NCBI GenBank assembly: GCA_031422295.1
Contig: JANOQM010000065.1
Span: 1-63,360, forward strand
From: JANOMH01 sp031422295
GTDB lineage: Bacteria; Pseudomonadota; Alphaproteobacteria; Rhodobacterales; Rhodobacteraceae
Direction: 5' to 3'
DNA length: 63,360 nt
Made by a program: the position numbers and the translations under genes
The notes under the pieces: generated by a model
Told to the model about the DNA's origin: nothing
What the model saw: only the letters and a program-made list of their open reading frames with translations
The model's database searches: none
Shown: positions 41,545-50,095 of the stretch, in pieces
How the letters are laid out: every line of letters begins with the position of its first letter
Numbering within the stretch: the stretch's first letter is position 1

Positions 41545-42300
41545 TTGGCCGACGTAATGCAAAATCCGACCAATACCATTGACCCCGCCGAGATTGCTAA
41601 ATTTGAGGCGATGGCGGCAGAGTGGTGGGACCTGAATGGCAAATTCAAACCGCTGCACATGTTGAACCCGTGTCGGCTGGATTATATCACGTCTCAAATA
41701 GCCGCAGAATTCGCCCGTGATCTGGATGCGCCCCTGCCGTTTACCGGCCTGCGCATTCTGGACATAGGCTGCGGTGGCGGGCTGTTATGCGAACCAATGG
41801 CCCGGCTTGGCGCCACGATTGTGGGCGTCGATGCCGCCCCGCGCAATATTCCAGTGGCCCGGGTCCATGCGGAACAATCGGGCCTTGATATCGACTACCG
41901 GATCGGCACAGCCGAGGCGCTGGCTGCAGCGGGCGAACAGTTCGATGTCCTTCTCAATATGGAAGTGGTCGAACATGTCGCCGACCCATTGGGCTATCTG
42001 ACCGCCTGCCAACAGCTGTTGAAACCCGGCGGACTGCACATTTGCTCTACCCTGAACCGCAATCCGAAAAGCTTTGCCATGGCGATTGTGGGCGCGGAAT
42101 GGGTGATGCGCTGGCTGCCCAAAGGCACACATGACTGGGCCAAATTCATCACGCCGGACGAATTATTCAGCCTGTTGCAAAAGGCCGGGCTGGACCCGGT
42201 GGACCGCAAAGGCATGGTGTTTAATCCGGTCGCATGGTCGTGGAAACTATCCGACCGCGATCTGTCGTGTAACTATGTGACGGCCAGCATCAAACCCTGA
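41545..42300 (+). CDS. ubiG: Ubiquinone biosynthesis O-methyltransferase UbiG
   Basis: SAM-dependent enzyme performing both O-methylations in ubiquinone synthesis. 251 residues. EIAKFEAMAAEWWDLNGKFK and LHMLNPCRLDYI are the conserved N-terminus; motif I is LDIGCGGGLL, and NMEVVEHVADP follows. The C-terminal SWKLSDRDLSCNYV is typical. I chose the TTG at 41545, 7 bases after an AGAGGAC site; the ATG four codons later lacks a site. The stop is one base from that of the convergent marR gene. Confidence 0.93.
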   Translation: MADVMQNPTNTIDPAEIAKFEAMAAEWWDLNGKFKPLHMLNPCRLDYITSQIAAEFARDLDAPLPFTGLRILDIGCGGGLLCEPMARLGATIVGVDAAPRNIPVARVHAEQSGLDIDYRIGTAEALAAAGEQFDVLLNMEVVEHVADPLGYLTACQQLLKPGGLHICSTLNRNPKSFAMAIVGAEWVMRWLPKGTHDWAKFITPDELFSLLQKAGLDPVDRKGMVFNPVAWSWKLSDRDLSCNYVTASIKP

Positions 42301-42301
42301 A

Positions 42302-42757
42302 CTACTCGCCGTCCGATAGCATCAGCCGCAATTCACGCAGCACCGGCAGGGCCGCGCGCACCCGGTCTGCCCCAACCTTGTCCACCACATCGGCAATCAG
42401 CGGCGTAATCACCGCCACAGCGGCATCACGGGCGACCAATCCGGTGGCACTGATAGACACGATTTTACGCCGTGCATCCTCCCAATCGGGGCGGATATGC
42501 ACCCAACCGGCCCATTCCAGTTTGCCCAATGTATTGGTCATCGCCCCGCGCGTCAGGTGAAATGACTTGGCCAATTGCGCGGGCGACCGTTCCGCCCCGG
42601 TCCGGGCCAGATGGTTCAGCACCGAAAAATGCGACAGCTCCATCCCCTTTGGCAGCGCTTTGGCCACCGCTGACCGGGCCAACTGGTCAACCATCAAAAT
42701 TTCGCTGAATAGCGAAATGGCAAGGCTGTCAGTAGGGCCGCGGGTGGAAACATTCAT
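42302..42757 (-). CDS. MarR-family transcriptional regulator
   Basis: 151 residues, one winged helix-turn-helix domain. The recognition region SPAQLAKSFHLTRGAMTNTLGKLEWAGWV and the wing with RPDWEDARRK are typical of MarR proteins. Its ligand and targets are not evident. The start overlaps the stop of the upstream amidohydrolase gene (TGATG), so it is the distal gene of a comF-grx-amidohydrolase-marR gene group on this strand. Confidence 0.87.
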   Translation of the reverse strand: MNVSTRGPTDSLAISLFSEILMVDQLARSAVAKALPKGMELSHFSVLNHLARTGAERSPAQLAKSFHLTRGAMTNTLGKLEWAGWVHIRPDWEDARRKIVSISATGLVARDAAVAVITPLIADVVDKVGADRVRAALPVLRELRLMLSDGE

Positions 42758-43587
42758 CAGGGGCCTTCAAACGGTTGGTCATGATCCAGCGCAGGAATGC
42801 GCTGCCGTGCATCTGACACTTCTGCCCGGTCCAGATCAACATATGTGATGCCGCAGGCTGTGCCTGCATCAGCCAAAACCTGACCCCAGGGCGAAATCGC
42901 CATGCTATGCCCATAGGTACGCCGGGTCTCGCCAACACTGGACGGATGCAGGCCAGTTTGGGCTGCAGCCAGAATGTAACAGCCGGTTTCAATGGCGCGG
43001 GCACGCAGCAGCGGCTCCCAATGGGCGGCCCCGGTGACGGTGGAAAACGCGGCGGGCTGCAGGATAACCTCGGCCCCCGCATGGGCGAGCGCGCGGTGCA
43101 AATGGGGAAATCGCAGGTCATAGCACACCGTCAGGCCGATTTTCGCAAATGGCGTATTCGCGACCACTGCCCGGTTACCGGGCCGCACGCCAGACGATTC
43201 CCGGTAGGTTTCAGACGGGCTGACCTGCACGTCAAACAAATGAATCTTGTCATATTGCGCAGCGATGGCCCCTGTCGGGTCAATCAGAAACGACCGGTTG
43301 GCCACCCGCCCATCGGCATCGCCGGTTTTAATCAGGAGTGACCCGATTGACAGCCAGATGCCCAGCGCCTTGGCCTGTTCCCGCAATCCGGCAAGGGTGA
43401 TGTCATCAGTCTGTGTTTGCACGACTTTATCGCGCTGGGCCCGGTTCGACGTGACCACATTGGTCACTTCGGGCGTCAAAATGAACCCCGCCCCCGCGCA
43501 TGCAGCCTCGCGTACAAGGGCACTGACCATTGCCAGATTGGCGACAGGTTCATCCCCGGACGTGATTTGCAGCAACGCCGCTTTCAT
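42757..43587 (-). CDS. Nitrilase-superfamily carbon-nitrogen hydrolase
   Basis: 276 residues. The catalytic Glu-Lys-Cys triad is seen in ILTPEVTNV, YDKIHLFDV and GLTVCYDLRFP. The sequence resembles the Nit2/omega-amidase or deaminated-glutathione amidase group, which is fitting next to a glutaredoxin gene, but the substrate cannot be fixed from sequence. Overlaps the glutaredoxin gene by four bases upstream and marR downstream. Confidence 0.85.
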   Translation of the reverse strand: MKAALLQITSGDEPVANLAMVSALVREAACAGAGFILTPEVTNVVTSNRAQRDKVVQTQTDDITLAGLREQAKALGIWLSIGSLLIKTGDADGRVANRSFLIDPTGAIAAQYDKIHLFDVQVSPSETYRESSGVRPGNRAVVANTPFAKIGLTVCYDLRFPHLHRALAHAGAEVILQPAAFSTVTGAAHWEPLLRARAIETGCYILAAAQTGLHPSSVGETRRTYGHSMAISPWGQVLADAGTACGITYVDLDRAEVSDARQRIPALDHDQPFEGP

Positions 43588-43841
43588 GCCGCCAACAGAG
43601 CGTCGAGTTTACCAGACGATTCCAGCGCATACAGATCGTCACAGCCGCCGACATGTTTGCCACCGATAAAGATTTGCGGCACGGTCCGGCCGCCGTTCGA
43701 CCGGCGCTCCATCTCGGGGCGCTTATTGGGCGCGGCGACCACATCGGTTTCAGCATAGGCCACGCCCTTTTGCTTCAACAGCCGTTTGGCCGCCTGACAA
43801 TAGCCGCAAGTGGGGGATGTATAGATTTCGACGACTTGCAT
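43584..43841 (-). CDS. grxC: Glutaredoxin 3
   Basis: Small dithiol oxidoreductase, 85 residues, using glutathione to reduce disulfides. The active site is CGYC in TSPTCGYCQAAKRLL, near residue 11. RTVPQIFIGGKHVGGCDDL contains the cis-proline and glutathione-binding segments. The Tyr-containing CGYC differs from the common CPYC. Overlaps the amidohydrolase gene (ATGA), so the two are co-translated. comF is 33 bases upstream. Confidence 0.93.
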   Translation of the reverse strand: MQVVEIYTSPTCGYCQAAKRLLKQKGVAYAETDVVAAPNKRPEMERRSNGGRTVPQIFIGGKHVGGCDDLYALESSGKLDALLAA

Positions 43842-43874
43842 TAAGATACCCGGATTGAACGCGATAACCCAATC

Positions 43875-44597
43875 CTAGTTCTCTTTTGTGACGCGGGCCA
43901 GTAGTAGTACGCACACCTCTGCGGCACCGGCCGCATGTAGCGCTTCGGTGCAGGCGGCCAACGTCGCCCCTGATGTCATTACATCATCCACCAACAGGAT
44001 CGACCGCCCTTTAACCTGCGCCGCCCGCCCCGGATGCAGGCTGATCGCGCCCTGCAGCGCGGCAAACCTAGCATCCCGGCCATGCCCTTCCAGCGGTTTG
44101 GTCCGGGTTTTGCGCAACAGCGCATCCGGGCACAACGGCACCTTTAACTGATGCGCCACCCAATGGCCCAACAACGCCGCCTGATTATAGCGCCGCCGCA
44201 ACAGCCGGAACCAATGCAACGGGACTGGCACGATTAAGGTATCGGGCCGGATCAGCGGTTCCGCCGCGGTTGCCATCCAGGCACTAGCGGCGCGGGCCAG
44301 ATCGGTGCGATCACCATGTTTGATCCCCAGAACCATTTTGCGGCCAATATCCTGATACAACAGCGCGGCCCGGCCCTGCGCCCAAGGCCGAGCAATGGTC
44401 ATGCAATCATCGCAATGAACCTTTTCACCTGTATCCTCGCCAGGCAAAGGCGTGCCGCAGGCGTCGCAGACCAGCCCGCCGATAAACGCCGAACCGCGCC
44501 AGCAATCGCCACACAGGCCAAAGTCGCTGTCGGTCAATGCACCACAAAACACGCATTGCGGCGGATAAATCAGGCGCACAGCACTTTGCAGTTTCAT
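43875..44597 (-). CDS. comF: ComF-family protein (phosphoribosyltransferase-like)
   Basis: 240 residues. The N-terminal zinc ribbon has paired cysteines (PPQCVFCGAL, GLCGDCW, LVCDACGTPLP, VHCDDCM). The C-terminal phosphoribosyltransferase domain has VPVPLHWFRLLRRRYNQAA and the PRPP loop ILLVDDVMTSGATL. Homologues take part in DNA uptake in competent species. Divergent from the methyltransferase-like gene, with 23 bases between the starts. Confidence 0.9.
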   Translation of the reverse strand: MKLQSAVRLIYPPQCVFCGALTDSDFGLCGDCWRGSAFIGGLVCDACGTPLPGEDTGEKVHCDDCMTIARPWAQGRAALLYQDIGRKMVLGIKHGDRTDLARAASAWMATAAEPLIRPDTLIVPVPLHWFRLLRRRYNQAALLGHWVAHQLKVPLCPDALLRKTRTKPLEGHGRDARFAALQGAISLHPGRAAQVKGRSILLVDDVMTSGATLAACTEALHAAGAAEVCVLLLARVTKEN

Positions 44598-44620
44598 CCG
44601 AACTCTCCTACATGGGGTCC

Positions 44621-45442
44621 ATGCAAAACCCGCCGCTGTTAACTGACCGTCCCGCCCTGCTGCGCAACCGCCGCAGGTTCGCGGTGACGTTCCTGCACGC
44701 AGCTGTGGCCGCTGAAATTAAGGAAAGACTGACTGAGGTTAACAGAAGGTTTACAAACCCGGCGATTGTAACCGGAAACCCTGCATTTTGGGCTGGGCAG
44801 ATGCATGGGGCGGTGATTGTGCCCGACGATGATCTGCTGGCGCTGACGCCCGGCGCGCATGATCTGGTGATCCACGCGCTTTGCTTGCATTGGGCCAATG
44901 ATCCGGTCGGGCAACTGGTGCAATGCCGCCATGCCTTACGCCCGGACGGGTTATTGGTAGCGGTGCTGTTTGGTGGTCAAACCTTGCATGAACTGCGGGC
45001 GTCACTGGCCACAGCAGAAAGCCAAGTCAGCGGCGGTTTGTCCCCCCGCGTGGCCCCGATGGGCGAAATCCGCGACCTTGGGGGGCTGTTGCAACGGGCT
45101 GGTTTCGCTTTGCCGGTGGCGGACGCCCTGCCATTGGTGGCAACCTATGCCGGGCTGACACCACTGATGCATGATCTGCGAGGGATGGGCGAAGGCAATG
45201 CTTTGGCCGCGCGCCTGCGCCGCCCGACCCGTTCCGCCCTGTTTACGAGGGCCGAGCAAGTCTATCGGTCAGCCTTTGGCACCCCCGATGGCCGGATACC
45301 CGCGACCTTTGATATTGTGACCCTAACCGGCTGGGCCCCTGCCCCAGATCAGCAAAAACCCCTGCGACGCGGCAGTGCGACACATCGCCTTGCTGACGTT
45401 TTAGGGGGTGCCGACACGCCAATCATGCTCGGTGGCGATTGA
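44621..45442 (+). CDS. Methyltransferase-like protein, NDUFAF5-related, lacking SAM motif I
   Basis: 273 residues. It aligns by eye with the NDUFAF5/BioC-type methyltransferase group: PPLLTDRPALLRNRRRFA at the N-terminus, DLVIHALCLHWANDPVGQL for motif II, and CRHALRPDGLLVAVLFGG for motif III. The region where the glycine-rich SAM loop should lie reads NPAIVTGNPAFWAG, with no GxGxG. The fold is probably kept but ordinary SAM binding is doubtful. I chose the ATG at 44621, with GGGG upstream; an ATG at 44612 is possible. Confidence 0.72.
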   Translation: MQNPPLLTDRPALLRNRRRFAVTFLHAAVAAEIKERLTEVNRRFTNPAIVTGNPAFWAGQMHGAVIVPDDDLLALTPGAHDLVIHALCLHWANDPVGQLVQCRHALRPDGLLVAVLFGGQTLHELRASLATAESQVSGGLSPRVAPMGEIRDLGGLLQRAGFALPVADALPLVATYAGLTPLMHDLRGMGEGNALAARLRRPTRSALFTRAEQVYRSAFGTPDGRIPATFDIVTLTGWAPAPDQQKPLRRGSATHRLADVLGGADTPIMLGGD

Positions 45443-45502
45443 CCCCAAGGGCAAAGCGTTTATCTGACACAGTTCGAGACGGCTATTCGCGGGACCTATT
45501 TG

Positions 45503-46564
45503 ATGCACGACGCCAAGCCGCATGACCACATCATGGCCCATGCGCCAGCTGATCATCCAAAGATCAAACCCGCGCGGATCGGGATTCTGCTGTCCAATCT
45601 GGGCACGCCGGATGCCACTGATTATTGGTCGATGCGGCGCTATTTGTCTGAATTTCTGTCGGACAAAAGGGTCGTCGATTATTCACCCTGGCTGTGGCAG
45701 CCCTTGCTGCAACTGGTGATCCTGTCGAAACGGCCGTTTTCATCGGGCAAAAACTACCGGTCGATCTGGAACAACGAGGCGAATGAAAGCCCGCTGCTGA
45801 CCATCACCAAACAGCAGACAGCCGCGATCAAAGCCGCCATGCAGGCGCGGTTTGGCGATGATGTGATCGTTGATTTCTGCATGCGCTACGGCAACCCGTC
45901 GACCAAATCACGCGTCCGCGAATTGACCGAGGCTGGTTGCACCCGCATTCTGTTTTTCCCACTGTATCCGCATTATGCCGGGGCCACGTCAGCCACCGCC
46001 AATGACCAGTTTTTTCGCGCCCTGATGTTGGAAAAATGGCAACCCGTAGCCCGGATCGTGCCGCCTTATTTCGCCGAACCCGTTTACATCGACGCGCTGG
46101 CCCAATCCATCGAGCGGGCTTATGCAGCAGCTGCCGTCAAACCCGAGGTACTGCTGTGTTCTTATCACGGCGTGCCGGAACGCTATCTGCGCGAAGGCGA
46201 TCCGTATCATTGCCAATGTCAAAAAACCACACGCCTGCTGCGCGAGCGGTTAGGCTGGGACAAAACCCGGATCATGACCACATTCCAAAGCAGGTTTGGG
46301 CCTGAGGAATGGTTGAAACCCTATACGGTTGAAGAAGTGGCGCGGCTGGCCAAAGCAGGAACAAAACGCATTGCCGTTTGCGCACCAGCCTTTTCAGCCG
46401 ACTGCATCGAAACGTTGGAAGAGATCAATGAAGAGATCAGGGAAAGCTTTGAACATGCGGGGGGAGAGGCGTTTACCTATATACCCTGCCTGAACGACGA
46501 CGCGGCGCATATTGCGGCGCTGTCAGAACTGATCGCGGCCAACCTCCGCGGGTGGCTGGAGTAG
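45503..46564 (+). CDS. hemH: Ferrochelatase
   Basis: Inserts ferrous iron into protoporphyrin IX, the last step of haem synthesis. 353 residues. LLSNLGTPDATDYWSMRRYL is the conserved N-terminus; the active-site histidine is in SYHGVPERYLREGDPY, and FQSRFGPEEWLKPYT and CAPAFSADCIETLEEI are also typical. I chose the ATG at 45503; a TTG one codon upstream is open. GGGAC lies 10 bases upstream. The protein is likely membrane-associated but has no membrane segment. Confidence 0.95.
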   Translation: MHDAKPHDHIMAHAPADHPKIKPARIGILLSNLGTPDATDYWSMRRYLSEFLSDKRVVDYSPWLWQPLLQLVILSKRPFSSGKNYRSIWNNEANESPLLTITKQQTAAIKAAMQARFGDDVIVDFCMRYGNPSTKSRVRELTEAGCTRILFFPLYPHYAGATSATANDQFFRALMLEKWQPVARIVPPYFAEPVYIDALAQSIERAYAAAAVKPEVLLCSYHGVPERYLREGDPYHCQCQKTTRLLRERLGWDKTRIMTTFQSRFGPEEWLKPYTVEEVARLAKAGTKRIAVCAPAFSADCIETLEEINEEIRESFEHAGGEAFTYIPCLNDDAAHIAALSELIAANLRGWLE

Positions 46565-46640
46565 CATGACGATAATTCATCGCGAGGTCGCCACCCGGGC
46601 ATTTTGATCGGCGCCATTGTCGGGCAGATCGGATGACATC

Positions 46641-46674
46641 AAACAAAAACGGTCGGCCAAAAAGGACCGACCGT
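46641..46674 (-). terminator. Intrinsic terminator of the small membrane-protein gene
   Basis: Read leftward, ACGGTCGG (46674-46667) pairs with CCGACCGT (46656-46649), and a run TTTTTGTTT follows. It lies 27 bases after the stop of the leftward gene. On the other strand no T-run follows, so hemH is not clearly served by it. Confidence 0.8.
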
Positions 46675-46700
46675 CTCCGAAATACGTTTGGCGATAGAAA

Positions 46701-46892
46701 TCAGGAGTCCGAACCGCCCGACGCAGCCAGCGCGATCAGCGCGATGATGATCAGCGGAACGATCAGACCCGAGCCCGAAGAGCTCGGCTTGTCGGCAACG
46801 ACAATAACTTCGTCAACAACGACGGCCAGACCGCCAGCAAACGTCTGGGAGGCTGCAGCTGTAAAAGCGGCGGCAAGTGCGATTTTCTTCAT
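46701..46892 (-). CDS. Small exported membrane protein, unknown function
   Basis: 63 residues. A signal peptide (KKIALAAAFTAAASQTFAG) is followed by a short polar linker (DKPSSSGSG) and a C-terminal hydrophobic segment (LIVPLIIIALIALAASG) ending in GGSDS. It therefore should sit in the inner membrane with its N-terminal part outside. A GGAG ribosome-binding site precedes the ATG, and a clean terminator follows. A longer in-frame start at 46943 is unlikely. It converges with hemH. No family function is known to me. Confidence 0.78.
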   Translation of the reverse strand: MKKIALAAAFTAAASQTFAGGLAVVVDEVIVVADKPSSSGSGLIVPLIIIALIALAASGGSDS

Positions 46893-47035
46893 GGTATTCT
46901 CCAATATGCATGCGCAAAGTTTGACCGAGGCGCAGCGCAGCAAGTGTTAACATCCCCGTGTCCGAGGATACTAAACAGCCACATAAAATTGGAAAGTGTG
47001 GACCCGCAATTCCGCTTAAACGGCCTTGCTTGTCG

Positions 47036-47632
47036 TCAAATCAGCAACACTTGTGTGCCCACTTGCGCCAACGCGAACAGCTCGGTGATATGTTCATTGT
47101 ACATGCCGATGCAGCCGTTCGACGACCGCCGCCCGATCTTGCGGGTGTCGTGGGTGCCGTGAATGCGGTAATACTGCCATGACAGATACAGCGCCAATGG
47201 ACCCAGCGGGTTGTCCGGCGAACCGCCTTCGACCACTTCGGGCCATTCGGGGTTACGTTCGCGCATTGCAGGGGTCGGACGCCATGTCGGGTTGACCACT
47301 TTATCGACGACAGAGGTCCGGCCAAGCCGGGTCAGGTCATCCGAGACCGGCACCGATGTCGGATACAATTTGTAGACCGACTGATCCGCGCTCCAGTAAT
47401 GCAAGGCGCGCGACTGGATATCGACCAGCACGGCACCGCCAGCGGTGTCGGTGAAATAGGGCCGCCAATCCAACGACCGAAAGCTTGAGATATTGCGCTG
47501 CACCGCGCCGGAAATTTCACCTTCGATTTCCGTCGAGTTTTCCTGCTGCGCGGCGGCGGTCGTGCCGATCAGGGCCGCGCCTGCGGCAATGAACCCACGG
47601 CGGTTCCATGCGAATGTATCATTCTGACCCAT
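47036..47632 (-). CDS. L,D-transpeptidase (YkuD domain), Tat-type signal
   Basis: 198 residues. The N-terminus NRRGFIAAGAALIGTTAAAQ resembles a twin-arginine signal. The YkuD catalytic motif is complete: HGTHDTRKIGRRSSNGCIGM, with the nucleophilic cysteine near residue 175. Such enzymes cross-link peptidoglycan stems or attach proteins to them. Divergent from the CAP-domain lipoprotein gene, with 164 bases between. I chose the ATG at 47632 because it places the signal at the start. Confidence 0.9.
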   Translation of the reverse strand: MGQNDTFAWNRRGFIAAGAALIGTTAAAQQENSTEIEGEISGAVQRNISSFRSLDWRPYFTDTAGGAVLVDIQSRALHYWSADQSVYKLYPTSVPVSDDLTRLGRTSVVDKVVNPTWRPTPAMRERNPEWPEVVEGGSPDNPLGPLALYLSWQYYRIHGTHDTRKIGRRSSNGCIGMYNEHITELFALAQVGTQVLLI

Positions 47633-47796
47633 GGGCCTGTTCCGATCCTGACAAGTATTGCTCCCCGGCTTTTATGTCTCAGGAACCGCAGGTGCAAATC
47701 AAACAACCGTAATATTGGCGTAACTTGGCCGATCCGGGTTTGAACTGTGCTTTGACTGTCGATACAGAAGGACAAGTTTCATCAAAGGGTCGTCCC

Positions 47797-48306
47797 ATGC
47801 TGCGTCGTACTGTCATCCTCGGGCTTGCCATGGCCAGTATCGCCGCCTGCACCAGCCGCAGCGCCCAGATTGGGCCAGATGGCCTGCCCTTGCCGCAGAT
47901 TTACCGGATCAGCGAACAGGACGAGATTGAAATCGGCTTTCGCATGCTGGACGGCGTAAACTCATTGCGTGGGGCCGCTGGCGTGGGTCAGGTTCAGCTG
48001 GATGCTCAACTGAATGCCGCAGCCGCCACCCATTCGCGCGATATGTCGGTGCAGAACCGGCCTTGGCATTTCGGGTCAGACGGGTCATCGCCCCTGGACC
48101 GCTTGCGCCGGGTCGGATATGCGGGCGGCCTTGTTGGGGAAACAATTTCGGAATCCTACGAGACGGAAATTGAAACCCTGTCCGCTTGGATGAACCAGCA
48201 GGATACACGCGAGGTTATCCTTAGCCCTGCCGCAACCCGGCTGGGTCTGTCATGGTTTCAGGAAGCATCTGGTAAAATCTGGTGGACGATGGTGCTGGGG
48301 AACTGA
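47797..48306 (+). CDS. CAP-domain (SCP/PR1) lipoprotein
   Basis: 169 residues. The signal peptide ends in a lipobox, LAMASIAAC, so the protein should be lipid-anchored in the envelope. The remainder is a CAP domain: NSLRGAAGVGQVQLDAQLNAAAATHSRDMSVQNRPWHFGSDGS contains its conserved His and surrounding residues (pieces shown at positions about 55-100), and TRLGLSW and WWTMVLGN close it. Roles of bacterial CAP proteins are poorly known. I chose the ATG at 47797, after AAAGGG. Stops 12 bases short of the convergent YkuD gene. Confidence 0.82.
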   Translation: MLRRTVILGLAMASIAACTSRSAQIGPDGLPLPQIYRISEQDEIEIGFRMLDGVNSLRGAAGVGQVQLDAQLNAAAATHSRDMSVQNRPWHFGSDGSSPLDRLRRVGYAGGLVGETISESYETEIETLSAWMNQQDTREVILSPAATRLGLSWFQEASGKIWWTMVLGN

Positions 48307-48318
48307 TCCCCGTGCAAT

Positions 48319-48819
48319 TTAGGGCATGATAAAAATCGGCGTGCCGTCTTTGACCATGGCGTAAAGCTCTTCTATCTCGTCGTTCGACACGGCGATGCAG
48401 CCGGCCGTCCAGTCATCATCACCGATGTTCCGGGTGGGCGTGCCATGGATAAAAATCTCACCCCCGGCGGTATAACCCATCGCCCGCGCCGCTGACACCT
48501 GATCGGTGTTGGGATAAGAGATCCCCAGCGATAAATGATACTGCGAATTGGGATTGCGCCGGTTGATCCGGTAGGTCCCTTCCGGAGTGCGCCCGTCGCC
48601 TTCCACCTGCTTTGGCCCCACCGGGGTAGAACCCAGCTCAAACGCATAGGTCCCAAGCACTTCGTTATTGTGCAAAACCAGCATTTCGCGCCGTGCCTTG
48701 AACACGACCAGGCTGGTCACCTCAGGGCCATTATAATTGCGAAATCTGGATGGCTGTTGGGCGCAGGCCGCAATCAGCATAATGATGCCAAGCATCACCA
48801 ATGTCTTGAATTTTGTCAT
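48319..48819 (-). CDS. L,D-transpeptidase-like lipoprotein (YkuD domain)
   Basis: 166 residues. The signal peptide has a lipobox LIAACAQ near residue 19. The YkuD motif is present: FIHGTPTRNIGDDDWTAGCI, with cysteine near residue 142. DGRTPEGTYRINRRNPNS is a typical substrate-pocket stretch. I chose the ATG at 48819 with a GGACGGG site; a much longer open frame extends upstream without signal or domain. Together with the genes at 47036 and 47797 it forms a small envelope cluster. Confidence 0.87.
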   Translation of the reverse strand: MTKFKTLVMLGIIMLIAACAQQPSRFRNYNGPEVTSLVVFKARREMLVLHNNEVLGTYAFELGSTPVGPKQVEGDGRTPEGTYRINRRNPNSQYHLSLGISYPNTDQVSAARAMGYTAGGEIFIHGTPTRNIGDDDWTAGCIAVSNDEIEELYAMVKDGTPIFIMP

Positions 48820-48895
48820 TACCCGTCCACCGCCCCGGTCTTTGCCGTTTGGCATATCGTATCGCAAACCCGCCCGATTGGATAGAATGGCCCGC

Positions 48896-50095
48896 TCAAG
48901 TCCTTGTGATGCGTGACACAAGTTCAACATGTGTTGACCAGCGGAACTGATCGACCACCTGCACCCAGTCAACTGTAAACCCTGCGTCCACCAGCTTGCG
49001 GGCATCGCGGGCAAAAGTGACGGGATTGCAGGATACCATCGCAATGGTGCGAATGGACGATGCGGCAAGTTCGGCAACCTGCGCCTCGGCCCCGGCGCGC
49101 GGCGGGTCGATGACGGCGCAATCGTACCGGGCCAATTCATCCGGCAACAGTGGGCGGCGAAACAAATCGCGGGCCTCGGTTGTAACACGTTTCAGGCCGG
49201 GGGTGCCGCGCCAGCCCTTGGTCAGGGCGGCCAGCATATCTGCCTCAGCCTCGACTGCATGCACCTCGGCATGGACCGACAGGGGCAAAGCAAAGGTGCC
49301 GCATCCGGCGAAAAGATCGACGATCCGGCCTGATTTGGCACTGATTTCAGTGATTGCCGCTAAAAGTGCGGCCTCGCCATGCGCCGTTGCCTGCAGGAAC
49401 GCGCCGGGGGGCGGGGTTACCTGAACCGCGCCAAACCTTTGCACCGGCGGCGTAATCGTGACCACGGTCTCATCCCCCCAGACCAGCCGGGCAAGCCGAT
49501 GCTTTTGCACAAAATCGGCCAGTTCGACCCGCAGATCCTCGGTCAACGGCCGATCAGTTTCAACCACCACATCTGCACCGACAACACTGTCCGTCACGGT
49601 CAGCCCGACCTCGGATTTGCGCGACGCAGCGATGACTGTCAGCGCCTCTAAAACGGGGATCAGTGCCGCCAAGGCCGGGGTCAGCACCTTGCAATCCGGC
49701 ACGCCGACCAGCGTATCGGATGCACGACCGTGAAACCCGACCATGGCGCCCTGTTTGGTGCGCCTGCCCGACAATTTCGCGCGGCGGCGCGATTGCGGCG
49801 GCGATGTGTCGATGCCCCGAATTGGCGCATCAATCCGCTGCCCCTCCAGCGCCTTTTGCACGATGCCAACCTTCCAATCAGCGACAAACGCATCGTCGGC
49901 ATGTTGCATCGCGCAACCGCCACAGGATTTATAATGCCGACAAGGGGCCGTGACGCGATGCACCGATGGGCGGATAATCCGAATACTATCGTCGTTCAGA
50001 ATATCAATGTCTTCACCCGGCAGGGTCCGTGGGATCAGCGCACCACCAGTGATCCGGCCCATGCCGTGCTGGGTAATGCTGTCAATGACTGGCAT
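48896..50095 (-). CDS. RNA uridine-C5 methyltransferase (RlmC/RlmD/TrmA superfamily)
   Basis: 399 residues. An iron-sulfur cluster site is seen in CRHYKSCGGCAMQH plus a later VPDCKVL. The methyltransferase domain has DLFAGCGTFALPL for SAM, IDPPRAGAEAQV, and the catalytic cysteine in VSCNPVTFARDA. Likely methylates a uridine in 23S rRNA or tRNA; which one cannot be told. An N-terminal TRAM-like stretch (GMGRITGGALIPRTLPGED) is present. Its ATG directly follows the stop of the upstream ABC transporter gene. Confidence 0.88.
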   Translation of the reverse strand: MPVIDSITQHGMGRITGGALIPRTLPGEDIDILNDDSIRIIRPSVHRVTAPCRHYKSCGGCAMQHADDAFVADWKVGIVQKALEGQRIDAPIRGIDTSPPQSRRRAKLSGRRTKQGAMVGFHGRASDTLVGVPDCKVLTPALAALIPVLEALTVIAASRKSEVGLTVTDSVVGADVVVETDRPLTEDLRVELADFVQKHRLARLVWGDETVVTITPPVQRFGAVQVTPPPGAFLQATAHGEAALLAAITEISAKSGRIVDLFAGCGTFALPLSVHAEVHAVEAEADMLAALTKGWRGTPGLKRVTTEARDLFRRPLLPDELARYDCAVIDPPRAGAEAQVAELAASSIRTIAMVSCNPVTFARDARKLVDAGFTVDWVQVVDQFRWSTHVELVSRITRT

